From positions 26,872,367 through 26,936,366 of the forward strand of contig NC_092525.1 of the NCBI RefSeq assembly GCF_037038585.1: a stretch of 64,000 nt of DNA. Reading direction: 5' to 3'. Of the stretch, positions 12,599 through 24,027 are shown in pieces (the stretch's first letter is position 1; the number at the start of each line of letters is the position of its first letter). A model generated the notes under the pieces. It was not told where the DNA came from, did no database searches, and was given only the letters and a program-made list of their open reading frames with translations. Source of the DNA: Patagioenas fasciata. Lineage: Eukaryota > Chordata > Aves > Columbiformes > Columbidae. The translations under genes were made by a program, and so were the position numbers.

Positions 12599-14331
12599 AA
12601 TACACCACTTTCATAACAGAAGTGTTTTACACTTGCACAATGTTAATAACTTCATTATACATGGAAGCCTGCAATAGGCTGATTACACAATAAGACTGCA
12701 AACAACCACTGGTACCTTCCTGACACCAGAAGAGTACGTAAGACTGAAACATCACCAAGAGTACATAAAAAACCATCAGCATAAACATCACCAAAATTAC
12801 ATTAAAAAACTAATCAAAAAATACATTTTCAAAAAGTGGTTTCGAGCAGTGCCACTGCCTTTCAGCAGCTTTGAATGGCCACCAGTATTTCTAGCAGGTT
12901 TCCGTGGCTCCACAGGCATTAATCAGGATTCACATATAATAAATAATGTACCACAAAATATACATAAAGTAAGGCAATAATTCCGAAGAGAAGTTCTGTT
13001 GATATTAACAAGCCTCTCAAGTTCTACTTTTGCAGTTGACATCATCACCAGAAGCCTTTGAGGGAACCGCAGCCTTAGGCTGTGCAGTGCTGACCCATAG
13101 CACAGCCCACACCCACGGAGAGCCCCAGTGACAGCACTGGTGCGCTGTGGGCATGGGGCCACGTCAGCCCAGCCTGACGCAGGACAGGGGCCTCCCTATG
13201 TAAAATTGGGAGTATATTATTTCTTATCGCACGTGGAAACCTCGACATAATTCTGAAACGTGGGTGTTTACTGTTCATAATCGGATGTCATAAGACATCA
13301 GGAAGTACATAATAAGATGCGCACTTTCTGGAATGTAAATCTTTTTAAATGCTAGCTATTAAGTCGGGGGGAAGAGAGTGAGTAAGGAAGAAGAATAAGA
13401 AAAGGTATAAATTAAGGGAGGGAAAAACCCAAGATCAAGTCTGGAAGAATTAGGAGTACAACAAAAGAGAGGGAACCTTGTACATCAAAAGAATGTGGAA
13501 AAGGGGAAGAGCAAGAGACTGACGTTTCTGAACCATGCATAATAACTGTATCCCAAAAGCATATCTGGTTTGAGACTGCAGTTTCAAGTTGGGGTTCTAA
13601 CAACACGAACCACACGTGTACATTTTGTTCACATGGTTTGTGTCAACAGAATCTCTTTATGGAATTACAGTCTTACACGGGAGTTCTGGGGACATTATTG
13701 TTTATATTAAAGCTACCATTCTGGGCTCTTAGTACAGACCCAAGAATATTTGCTCCACCTGCCTGGAATGAGCATCACCTGGAAGAACAGGAGTACTTTC
13801 AAAACAATAAGATTTAGGTAGCAAAATTCTTTCAGATCAGCCCAGACATAAAAGACAGCAATTTGAAATGTCATAGATCCCTTCCTCAAAAAGCTGAGAT
13901 ATATTTGTCACTACCTGTAAATTGGAAGTTCCAGTACACTAGTGGTGCATAGAATTCCCATGCTCCGTTACACTTTCCTGAGAGTAAAGCAATTAGAATA
14001 AACCTTAGTCCTAGGAAAAAGTTAATTTTTTGCATTTTAAACTTTTGGGCTATTCCCTGACAATCTATATAATGTAAATCTGACTGCTAAACATTGTCAC
14101 TTGAAAAAAAACCACTATTTTCATCTATTGATTTCTGATTAAAAACCATAATAAACAGATCTAAAAAAAAAAAATCACACTAACAAAATAGACTAAATAT
14201 GAAAAGTTGCATTGAAAGGGCATGTTACATTATTCTTAATAGGACCGTGTAGAAACATTCCAATGGCAGTGTTGTCAAAGTAAAACAAAATTACATTAAA
14301 AAGACCCCACAGCCCGGTCACAGTTGGGACC
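12593..14331 (-). other. ZNF281: Probable ZNF281 3'UTR
   Basis: This non-coding stretch follows the ZNF281 stop directly and continues to candidate poly(A) signals at 12593 or 12186. It is mostly AT-rich and contains a sharply GC-richer block at about 13050-13200 with two short hairpins. The open frames within it carry no domain. The 3' limit is an inference from the hexamers and the usual length of this UTR. Confidence 0.5.
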
Positions 14332-16965
14332 TTACCTGTAACTCTGGCTGGTTGGGGTTTTTACTCTTGTACTACATGGCTCACTTACATCAGACATCAT
14401 ATTTGTATACCCTGAGAAATCTGACACTGAAGTCCTTACTCTATGGTCCACTTCTCCATTAGAGTTAGTGATAAAAGTCATTGGCACCCTGCTGCCCGAC
14501 TTAAACTGAGAACCAAACGCTTGTGCAAAGTTCTCGATCTGGTAGGTTGCTCTAGGCTCTATGTCCTTCTGAGGATCTATCTGGCTAGTTAACTCCTGAG
14601 ATGGGATCTGAAAGCTTGTTGAGGATTCCAAGTTTTTCTGTTCCTTCTGGCCGGTCAGTTTCTGAGATGTTGACTGGTAGTTAGATGAAGTCTCTAAGTT
14701 TTTCTGCGGATCAATGAGATCATCCAGCTCTTGAGAAGGAGTCAACTGTTGATGCGTGGCCTCCAAAGCAGACAAATAAAAGCCTGGTTGAGATCCAAGC
14801 AACATCCCAAATGGAGGTTTTGGCAACGCAGTCGGCAATACTGAGGTAACAGATTGGCTGAAGCCACACTCAAGTGGAGATGTAGTGTAAATCTGTTTGT
14901 CTTGAAACAGAGTGTGGTTATGGAGAGTTGAAGACAAGCTAACAAACTGGAAACTGGGTCCAAAAGCAAAACCAGTGCTATTGGTTGTTCTTTCAAAGGC
15001 TTGTTGGAGGTATTTGGAGTATTCTTGCAACATGCTTGCCTTATCATTTGAAACTGGTTGAGAGTTAGGGCTCAAGTTTTCCTCCTGAACCATGTCTGAA
15101 TGTTCTCCTGAGGTGTGCAAGTCCACACGCTGCTCAGTTATACTGAAAGGATCTTCTTTCTGGCCTTCTGATTTGTGAGAGTACTGGTCCAAAAGGCTCT
15201 GTAAGACTTCATCAGGAATACCAGACTTGTCATGGCAAGACTTTATTTCGCTATTTAAAGATGCTGAGTCAATAAGAGATAAGGGAGCTTCATTATCCAT
15301 AACACCTGGAGACTGGATGACGGACTGCTGGGAAGTCATGTGTCCGACATTAATTGAAAAGGCACTGTTACTGCTTGCAGTTTGTAGGTATCTTCTTTTC
15401 TTTGAAAACTGCATGGCATCATCATAATTGCTACTTATTTGACCCGGTTTACCACCTGCACTTTGGAGAAGGCCAATAGTTTCTACACCAGTATTGGCTA
15501 CTAAGCCTAGAGAGCTGCTCTGTTTCCCAGATAGTGGTTTTTGCCCCAAAATATCAGGCAGTGGTGATACAAAATTAAGGTAATTTTTATCTGCCTGTTT
15601 TCTGCTTCCTTTTTTCAAGACCAATTTTGGCACCTTTTTCTGAATTTCTTCTACACCCGTGCCAACTAGACCACCACTGGAAGACACAATAGGAAGATCA
15701 ACTGCATAATTTGGCATAGCCACATTACTTGCAACTTGAGATTCAGTTACTTTGCTGCTACACTTACTTCCTTTGTTTTCAGTGGATACACTTTTTGTTT
15801 TACTTTTTCTCCTTGAGGAACTTGTATTTCCCTGAGACAACGCAGCCAAGCTACCCATGTTATTTGATGACCCGGGCTCCATTCCAGCACCTGATTTACC
15901 TATGGCTTCACCACATGTTCTTCTGTGCTTCAACAGTCTATCAGTCCTTGAAAAATACTGCTGACAAGTGTCACATTTGTATGGCTTTTCTCCACTATGT
16001 GTCCTCTTGTGTCTTTCCATGTGGTACTTCTGGATGAACTTCATACTACACTGGTCGCACCCAAAAGGCTTCTCCCTACTGTGGATCTTCTCATGTCTCT
16101 GCAGCAAGTACTTCTGGATGAAACCCATGCTGCATTGGCTGCACTGGAAAGGCCTCTCCCCAGTGTGAATGAGCACATGTCTGCGCAAGTGGTAGGAGCT
16201 CCTGAAGGCAGCGCTGCAGTGTTCGCAAACGTGAGGTTTCTGACTGGGGGACGCAATGGCGCCTTCTGCATCTCCCACCAGGGGGGGTTTGGATGAAGCG
16301 CTTGGCTTCCGCTTGGCTTTGATTCCCTGAGTTTCTGGCTTTGGCCTCTTTGCCTTCTTGACCTGGGTATCATGCTTTGGCTCACCCGAGCTCCCAGGGG
16401 CACCCTCGCCTCTGCCACTCAGTAACAGGTCACGGTGGGGATGCTGGTGGAGGTGGTGAAGAAGGCTGAGGTCCTGAATCACACTCTGCCCGGTTCCTTC
16501 CCCGCTGCTGTTCCCCAGGCCGGGGGGCCTCTCCTCCCCTGCTCCCCCAAAGAGCCCCCCGTAGTGATGATGGTGCTGCGGCTGCTCCTCTTCCTCCTGC
16601 TCGCTGGGCTTCTCTTGCTTGATGCTCACTAGGGACTGCAGAAAGCCCCAGGGGCTCCTCTGCGAGGAGGAGGGAACGGAGGGGAAAGCACCCGCTGGCT
16701 CCTTCTTAAAAGTCATGTCCTGAGGGGGAGGAGGCGCCGGGGGCTCGGCCGCCGCCGTGGAGGAAGCGGCGGCGGAGGCCGGAGGTAACACGCACTGCGG
16801 GGGGTGCTGGGCCGCCGGGGGGGGCGCGGCCGCCCGGGTGAAGCTGGTGACCGGGGGCAGGCGGTGGTTGAACATAACCATGCCGGGGGGGAAGGTGGGC
16901 TCCATGGCCGCCGCCCTCTTGTTGCTGCCTCCGCCGCCGCCGAGGAAGCCGCTGCCGAGTTTCAT
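14332..16965 (-). CDS. ZNF281: ZNF281, C2H2 zinc-finger transcription factor
   Basis: The reading frame encodes 877 residues (human is about 895) of a nuclear GC-box-binding regulator tied to pluripotency and EMT control. Four tandem fingers span about residues 245-351: finger 1 has C247, C250, H263, H267; finger 2 C275, C278, H291, H295; finger 3 C303, C306, H319, H323. Finger 4 is C2HC (C331, C334, H347, C351). The TGERPF and SGEKPY linkers are intact. The N-terminal [21 protein letters not shown] block and a [15 protein letters not shown] block are diagnostic of ZNF281. FKKE (86-89) and IKQE (115-118) match the SUMOylation consensus. A Lys/Arg-rich stretch at about 202-226 is a likely nuclear signal. 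Residues 744-809 form three imperfect SQ(E/K)L...QK repeats. The protein ends in QSYR. I chose ATG 16963-16965 (G at -3, MKLGSGFL as in orthologues). The frame stays open further upstream, but the first codon of that extension (17041-17043) is GTG, not ATG. The coding region has no intron, as expected for this gene. Confidence 0.97.
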   Translation of the reverse strand: MKLGSGFLGGGGGSNKRAAAMEPTFPPGMVMFNHRLPPVTSFTRAAAPPPAAQHPPQCVLPPASAAASSTAAAEPPAPPPPQDMTFKKEPAGAFPSVPSSSQRSPWGFLQSLVSIKQEKPSEQEEEEQPQHHHHYGGLFGGAGEERPPGLGNSSGEGTGQSVIQDLSLLHHLHQHPHRDLLLSGRGEGAPGSSGEPKHDTQVKKAKRPKPETQGIKAKRKPSASSKPPLVGDAEGAIASPSQKPHVCEHCSAAFRSSYHLRRHVLIHTGERPFQCSQCSMGFIQKYLLQRHEKIHSREKPFGCDQCSMKFIQKYHMERHKRTHSGEKPYKCDTCQQYFSRTDRLLKHRRTCGEAIGKSGAGMEPGSSNNMGSLAALSQGNTSSSRRKSKTKSVSTENKGSKCSSKVTESQVASNVAMPNYAVDLPIVSSSGGLVGTGVEEIQKKVPKLVLKKGSRKQADKNYLNFVSPLPDILGQKPLSGKQSSSLGLVANTGVETIGLLQSAGGKPGQISSNYDDAMQFSKKRRYLQTASSNSAFSINVGHMTSQQSVIQSPGVMDNEAPLSLIDSASLNSEIKSCHDKSGIPDEVLQSLLDQYSHKSEGQKEDPFSITEQRVDLHTSGEHSDMVQEENLSPNSQPVSNDKASMLQEYSKYLQQAFERTTNSTGFAFGPSFQFVSLSSTLHNHTLFQDKQIYTTSPLECGFSQSVTSVLPTALPKPPFGMLLGSQPGFYLSALEATHQQLTPSQELDDLIDPQKNLETSSNYQSTSQKLTGQKEQKNLESSTSFQIPSQELTSQIDPQKDIEPRATYQIENFAQAFGSQFKSGSRVPMTFITNSNGEVDHRVRTSVSDFSGYTNMMSDVSEPCSTRVKTPTSQSYR

Positions 16966-17760
16966 CCCCCGGGAAGGCGGGTCGGGGAGGAGGCGCGGCC
17001 CAGAGGGGCTGCGGGACCCGCCGCCCGCCCGCCCGCCGGACACCGCTCGCTGCCTCGCTGGCGGGCGCCCGCTCAGCGGCTGGCTCCCGCGGCGGCCCGG
17101 CGGCCGCTGCCCGGGCGCATCGCCGCCACCCCCACCCGCGCCGACGGGCGGCCCCCGGCCCGGGCTGCACTTACGGCTCCCGCCGCCGCCTCCAGTTAAA
17201 AATAACGCCGCGTCCGCTCCACAATGGAATTAGCAGCCCCTGCGCCCCGCACTGCACATGCGCGGCGCGCGGCACGCTGGGTACGGCCGGGCCGGACGGG
17301 CAGCCAGCGGGCAGGCAGCGCGCAGGCGCGACGGCCCCCGCCCGTCGGTCCGCTCGCGTGGCGCGGGGAGGGCGCTGCCGCCGAGGGCCGGGGCTCGGCC
17401 CACCCCGAGCCGTGCCGCGGCGTGCCCGGGGCGGGGGCGGCAGCGGCACTGCCTGGAGGCTCGGCCCCGCTCCCGCGGGAACCCCGGGCAGCGCCAGCGC
17501 CGTCTGCGGCGCAGGAGAGACCGTGGCGAACACGCGCTTGGGGCTTGCCGCCGCGTTGCTAAGAATAGCGCAAGCGACATCCTTCCTGCCATCAAAGAGC
17601 GCGGCGGCTTCCAGAGCGGGGCTGAGCGGCGGGCAGGGTGCGCGGCTGGCGCCGCTTGCCAGCTAACGGGGCCGGCCAGCGGCTCCCGTCCCGCCGCTAG
17701 GGAGGCGCGACCTGTAACCGGAATCACAGGTGCCGCTTCACGTGTGCTCAGCTGATCGCC
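16430..17760. promoter_or_regulatory. CpG island and promoter region of ZNF281
   Basis: This very GC- and CpG-rich block covers the ZNF281 5' coding end, 5'UTR and upstream sequence, then drops to AT-rich DNA beyond about 17760. It contains several GC boxes (for example around 17425-17440), an NRF1-like GCACATGCGC at 17254-17263, and ETS-like GGAA cores on the minus strand near 17580. No TATA box is evident, as is usual for a CpG-island promoter. The transcription start is probably between about 17200 and 17300 on the minus strand, but I cannot fix it. Long open frames on both strands here are by-products of high GC. Confidence 0.8.
17009..17174 (-). other. ZNF281: Candidate short 5'UTR intron of ZNF281
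   Basis: Read on the minus strand, 17174-17169 is GTAAGT, a strong splice donor, preceded by exon bases ending GAGCC. A plausible acceptor, TCCCGCAG, ends at 17009, 44 bases before the ATG. ZNF281 orthologues have a non-coding first exon followed by one exon holding the whole coding region, so a donor here is expected. The donor is convincing. The acceptor is a guess because the GC-rich context has a weak pyrimidine tract and other AGs exist nearby. Confidence 0.45.
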
Positions 17761-20700
17761 CGACCACGAATGTACAAACCACCCGAACCACGGAGCCCTG
17801 CGCGGTCACCACAAGCGGGTACTCTCCTTAAAAGGCCCTTCCAGAGATGCTGAAATGTGACATTTTTAACAAAGATCCTAGTATCTCCGTTGCTACTCTT
17901 ATCTCAATACGAATGGTTGCACATAACGCCATCAAGTTAATGAAGCTACTCCCAGAAGTGAGATACTACAAATAAGAATATTTTAGCCGGGTCTGTCAAT
18001 CGGGCGTGTTTTATACACACGACTGGCGCCCATGTCACTGGAATCCTTCACCGCGTAGGAACCAGGCAGTACATCCACATCACTCAACCTCTCACCAGCC
18101 AAGAACATGACCAGGGGTGCACAACCACTGCATGTCCAGCCATGGAGAAGGGGTAACACACACCTACACGCCACCTCACTGGCCCTGCTGCCCGCAGCCT
18201 CACCAGCTGTGGAATTTGTTGGCCACTGTCACAACACAACCCTCACTACCAACAACGCTCATTGGTTCAGTTGCACATGTGGAAGCAATTTATCCTTATA
18301 ACAAGCAATATAAAAGTTTTGTTATTTTCTAATAGCTTTTTAGGTGAAAGCAATCAGAATACTCTTTTCACTATTTTTCTAATAGGGTGTGCCCACTGAG
18401 ATGCTAATAAAATGAGAATAGAATTCTGCTCCATTTCTAACTATTGACCATGAAAGCCCTTGATATTTCTATAGCATTTTACTTCTGACTTGCAAATTCT
18501 ATTAAAATGTTAAACTGCAGAGGTACCTTAGCACAAAACCTTTGAATTGAACATTTTAAACACTAATTTGGATCATTAACTTAATGCAAGTAATGCAACA
18601 AGGTCTATAAGTTCCTTCTGGTTTTTATACTTTATCTGTAAAAAAAATATATCCCATTGTGCCAGTTCAGCCTGTAATGATCAAGTACTTTTCATTTGCC
18701 TAACTGGTGCAAAGCCTTGAGTCAAATTTTAAAATCTCAAAAATATCTAATTGATGTAAAAAAATGGAATTTGATGCAATTTCTATACCAAACAAAATTT
18801 AGAAGACAATTAAAACTTGCTCCTTTTATCATTTAAGTAGTTTCCTTCAAATAGCATGTAAACTTAACAGCTCGTTTCAAAATGTAAATTAAATAATGGA
18901 GGTTTAGGACTGCTAAGTGTTAAAAGAAAGACCAGGAATTCAAAAAACTTAAAGCAGCAGTAAAATATTAGTCAATGCCTGTGAGAAATGAGTCTGTCCC
19001 TTTATTCAGGGTGTCTGTGTTTAATGGTAAGCCGGGATGCATATAAGCCAGTCCAAGCATGAAGGGCAGTAGGACACTCATATGGAAAGCCAACTTTGTC
19101 CCTCAGTTATCAAGATAAGAAACCTGTCATTTCTCTCATTCACTCTGTCAGCCTTGAGATACTCCAAGCAGACTTACCTCTGTGTTGTACACCCCATATA
19201 TCAGGAAGATGAAGAGACCCTGTAAAATAAAATGGAGGGAAAAAGCTGTTAACTCTAATCATTTCAGCAGTAGAAATACCTGAAATAAACTTTCCTGGGA
19301 ACAGACAAAAGAAGACACACTTCATCAAGGTCAATTTATTTTTCTATTTTTCAACATTATAAGCTGTACCTTGAGCATTTATTTGATAATGTGGGAGTGC
19401 ATCCCTACAGTGTTCGTGGTATTCAACTGTTTGGCAGTGAAAAACTTAGTACTACAGGATCTAAAACATTAATTAGAAAAATTAATTTTATATCTGAATG
19501 GTCTTCTGAATAAAACCACAAAATAAATTAAAAATAAAAGTGAAAACACAAAGATGCTAAAGCAAACTGAGAAGGGGATTTTTTTTTAAATGAAATTAGG
19601 AAAACATATTACTAATTTCTACACTAAAAATCTACTCCTGCATAATGTACACGCCCGCAATTAATTATTTTAGAAATTTAAATGGGAAGTAAGAGATGTA
19701 TGAGGACAGGAAAAAAGAAATAATGAAAGTAAGCAAATAGTATACATGATTTATCAAAGTTCTTTTAACAGCTTCCTTCAAATTGGTCTATTATTAGACA
19801 AAACAAGCTAAAACAAACAAACGCCAACACCACTCACTTCAGTGAGTTGCTCTGAACGTTTTCACCTTCTTAAAGGGTGTGTTTCCAGGATCTAAGTTAA
19901 CAGTGCAACATGATACTGATTCTTGCAGTCTGCAGGCAGAATCCTGAAAAACAGGCAAGTTACTAGGAAGAACAGAATAGCACATGGAAATAAAACGTAA
20001 AAGAGAAAACTTCCTAAGAAAATGGTTCTGTAAATCAGATTTACCATGTGCTCATAACCTATTTTAAATTTACTTGGAAAGCAACCTTATCTTGTAATAT
20101 TAATATTTAAACTGTCTGCTCAAATATATCAAGAAAAACACTTCACTTTAAGACAGAAAATATTTTCTGAAAGAAACTACATTTGAGTAAGAAAGAAATT
20201 ACAACATTTCAATCCAACATGCAAATTACTTGAAAACAACTGGATTAATTCTGGATTTGCTCATCAGCAAAATCACTATGTTATTAGGCAGAAAATAAAA
20301 GAGCTATCATTCATGTATAATATTTCCATGGATTACAAAATGTCAGCATAAAATCCTTGGGAGAAAGAGTGGTTTTGCTTCATTTTTATTGTTTAGTTTT
20401 TAAGAAAAGCCCAAATCCAATACTTCCTTTCAGGTATTTACAGATTACATCAGTGACCTCAACAATAAGTAAAAATAGATTCAAAGAACATACAGCTACA
20501 TTTCTGAGTGTGCTTTCATATGAAATATACCACAATTATATCATGCTGCTTATTTGTAAACAGAATCCAGAATCTTGGCAACTCAGGTAGGTGAATTACT
20601 CACATACAAACTCGCTTGTAGAATATAATCACAGTTATCTCTTTAAATAGTGTTAGCTGACCATTCTGAGTCCTTTTGCAGTATCATCTGAAATCTGCAT

Positions 20701-23700
20701 TTAGACTGTGAAAAAAAGAAAAAATATGGTTAATTTTAACTAAAGCTATACCAAAATAAACTTAGTTTTATCTGAGATAAAAGTAAATATTTAAGTTATA
20801 GGAAGTAAGATGAGCACATCATAATTGGACTGAACATAGGTACAAGTTCTTTTCTCAGGCGTCTCCCAGAAAAGTGAGTAAAATGACATGCGGCTTGTTA
20901 TTCATGTACTTTGATGAGTGAAAAGTCTGGCCAAAACTGTCAGTCCAAACAGCGTTGTTTGGTACAATATTGAGACTAAAAAAATATACATTCGAGCTTT
21001 TCAATACACTGGCATGCTTTCTTTTTAACCTAGAAGCACACAACGTTTTTAACTGCTTCTCAGTCTCTTCCAAAATCTATGAATCTCCTATAATCACAGG
21101 CAGACAAACTATAGTTAGATATTCAGGTTTGGATATCTGGTAATCTTACAGAAAAATCAGAAACAAATTAGTAAAGATTCCAGATCTTGAATTGGCATGC
21201 CAAGTTTTTTCTTGACCTTGATACCACCTCATTTGAATATTTAACTGTTAGAGCTAGGAGGTGCTGTGGACACTCTTAATTATTCTCGTAGACTTCTGGG
21301 AGGTTTTTTTGTCCTGTGTTGTTTTACCATTTTGTGTGGGGCAGAGGGCAGGATTCCTTTAATGTCAATGAATTACGCTGATAGAATCAGCCCAACAGGG
21401 ATTTTACTGATTGCTCGCAGTGAGTTACAAGATCGTGGCACCCACAGCTGGTAAAGAGGGGTAATTTTCCACACAACACTGTCATGAACAGTTACCTGTA
21501 CAAAATAGCTTGTGCACTGAGATCAAAATAAAGAGGTAAAGATCCTCAGGTGGTTTGAAATGGTGAAATATCGTCACACATAACTAATAGTTCAGTTTCT
21601 TTAGCTCATTAATTGCAAAAAAGTAAGAGCTGCTCTGTTTCTCCAGCAGGCAGTGGTGTTACCTGCAGCGTGGTTCTGTGAGCAGCTGCCTTAACCCTTC
21701 AGTGGCTCAGGCTGGTCAGATGTTCTTTGGTTTCTGGGAATTAAGCAGTGTTGTGATCAAGCTAGTAATTTTATCCAGAACTGGTTTTTATATCTGTTGG
21801 GACTTAAACAAACAAACAAAAAAATCCTTCATTAAGAAGCACAGAAGGCACACTTGTAGGTTTTCTTTATGTTCCGATAGCACATATCAACACCCAGAGG
21901 AACTGTAACCATGCTGTGCTAAGTACCATATAAACACAGAATAAAGGCATCTGTGCCTCGACAAGGTTAAAGGTTTAAATGACCATGCACAGAGAAAAAG
22001 AGAACATACAAGCACACGTGTCATTTTTCAAGTCTTGTTGAGAGGCAGAACTTGTTCTTGGTAGTCATCAACTAGAAGGTAAAAACCTTTGGCTGAGCTA
22101 GAATCCTGCTTTTTGGAGAGTAAAGAACAGAACTGCCGTCTGCTTAATTACAGTTCTATTTGTCACTCTGTGCAGGGCGTAAAGGGATTACTCAGTTTTT
22201 ACATTTGGCAGGTCTTCACAGAATTGTCCTTGCTATCTTGAAGAAATCAGTCTGTGGACAGTTCTAATCTTTAGCAAGTTTGTCAGGATCTGTTCCAATT
22301 TGGGTGGTACCACTGAAAGTTTACACTCTTGTCAGAAGTTCATTCTGCTTTAGGGCAACAAAAACCTGCATGGCAGTTCTTTTATCAGAAGATTCTTTCC
22401 CTGATTTTAACGCGTCTCTCAATCTGTTAGTATTTGACATTTCCTAAAAGCTTCCTTTTATAGAAAGTATATTTCGTTCAAGATTAAACAATAAATTAAA
22501 CTATTTTTTTGGTGTGGTGGAGAATGTTACACTGATACGTTTAATATTTTGAATTTCGGCACTTTTTCAACATACCCATTTTCAAGTAACACGGAATTAC
22601 TTCATCCTTCATTTAATTTTTAAGCCTTTGATCGTTCATTTGTTTGACATTACTAAGAAGGATTTTTAAGAATTCTCAACTACTAAAATCCATACTGGAA
22701 TACTTCAAAAGCTCAGTTAAATAAAATCGTATTTGCAAAATATGCCTGTAAACACTACGTAGAAGAATTAAAATCAATGAAATACATTCTTAGTAAATTA
22801 ATATCTAATAACAATATTTTTTAAAATGCCTCTAGTATGCCCATAAAAATTATCATCACTAAAAAAAGCTTGTGGTGCAAGAAATTTTCTGCTATATGGG
22901 AGACAGAAAGATGGTAGATCCTATGCACCCATATGGAAGTAATTCTGCTTATTTTTTCATTAATTAAAAATAACTGTATTGCGGCAGTGAAAACTGCAGA
23001 TTGCAAATAGAACTCATTTTATTCATACAACCAGTTTTTCTGTAATCACAAAAAAAAAATTAAAATTGTCTTGGCAAGGACAGATTAAGGGCTTACTGGT
23101 TTTGTTTTAAATGCAAACTGGTGCTAGAATCTATAAGCCTCAGAAAACTTGTGTCCTGCAACATCAGGGTTAATGCAAAGGATACCGAATTCCAAAATGA
23201 CAGGATTTTTCTATAATAGATGAAGAAGTTAAAATCTTTACTTCAACAGTTAACAAGCAAGTACTGCTGAGAAAGTTTGAAGTCCCTGTCCCACAAGCAG
23301 CTACTTCAGGTCTTGCAGTTATCACTTAAGTTAGTACTTGCTGACTTAGCAAACAGGAGGAGACAAGGTGACTTTGATTCAGATTTTCTGCTATAAAAAC
23401 TAGAAGTTTAAAAACCAAAATAAAAGAACACAGACACAGGAATTTTGTAATGCTACCAAATTAACAGATCCTCAGAAGTTGGGCATAGCAAAGGTCCTGG
23501 GGCACATCAGCAAGGTACCCGGTAAAAGATTCTTTGGTATGGCCTTGGAGATTAATTCCTCTTTGCCTCAGTTGCATATAGAACTAGATGATACTTCCTT
23601 AGTTTAGAGCTATGTCAGAAAGATAGTTCCATTAATGTCAGATGAAGTGGAGATGGGTAGGTAGAGCATCACTCTGGATTCCACACCAAGAACCTCTGCA

Positions 23701-23969
23701 AGAAATGAAGTACACAGGTTTTCAGGTTACTGAGTAGCTAAACAAGAAATTTTAAATGAAATTATATTAAATATGTGCAGTAGAATAACTGGGATCTAAT
23801 ATATCAAAAGAGCAGCTCAGATTCTCCACAGCCTTATCAAAATTGGCATTCCATGTTGCCATATGCAAGACTACCCTGAAGTTTGTTTTAGATAAAGTCA
23901 GCAATAAACTCTCCACACAAGGATATGTTTAGAATTAAAGGAAATTTTCATGTTAAAAAAAATAAAAAA
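17761..23969. other. ZNF281-KIF14 intergenic DNA, left part
   Basis: This is AT-rich DNA upstream of ZNF281, presumably containing distal regulatory sequence. There is no coding region above background, no recognisable transposon and no RNA gene. Open frames (for example 18107-18332 plus and 21266-21454 plus) are under 80 codons with no domain or splice context. Confidence 0.55.
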
Positions 23970-24027
23970 GGTTGGAAGGGACTAACAGAGGTCACCTGTC
24001 CACCTCTCTGCTTAAGCAGGGATAGGC
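23970..24027 (-). mobile_element. Degraded CR1 3'-end fragment
   Basis: The plus strand starts ggttggaagggac and continues with gaggtcacctgtcc and ctgcttaagcaggg. This is the antisense of the conserved CR1 3' region, in which a CCTTCCAACC motif precedes the 8-bp tail. It is preceded by an A-rich stretch. Only about 60 bp are recognisable and nothing here is coding. Confidence 0.6.

Noticed and set aside
14742-16418. Alternative-frame open frames inside ZNF281 (for example 15729-16037 plus and 16041-16418 minus)
   Set aside because: They are shadows of the zinc-finger coding sequence.
16966-17043. 26-residue N-terminal extension of ZNF281
   Set aside because: Its first codon is GTG. Orthologues start at MK(L/I)GSGFL, and the extension would overlap the candidate 5'UTR intron.
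17171-17755. Several overlapping 100-165-codon frames on both strands upstream of ZNF281
   Set aside because: They are Arg/Ala/Pro/Gly-rich frames caused by CpG-island composition (few stop codons). There is no domain or start context.
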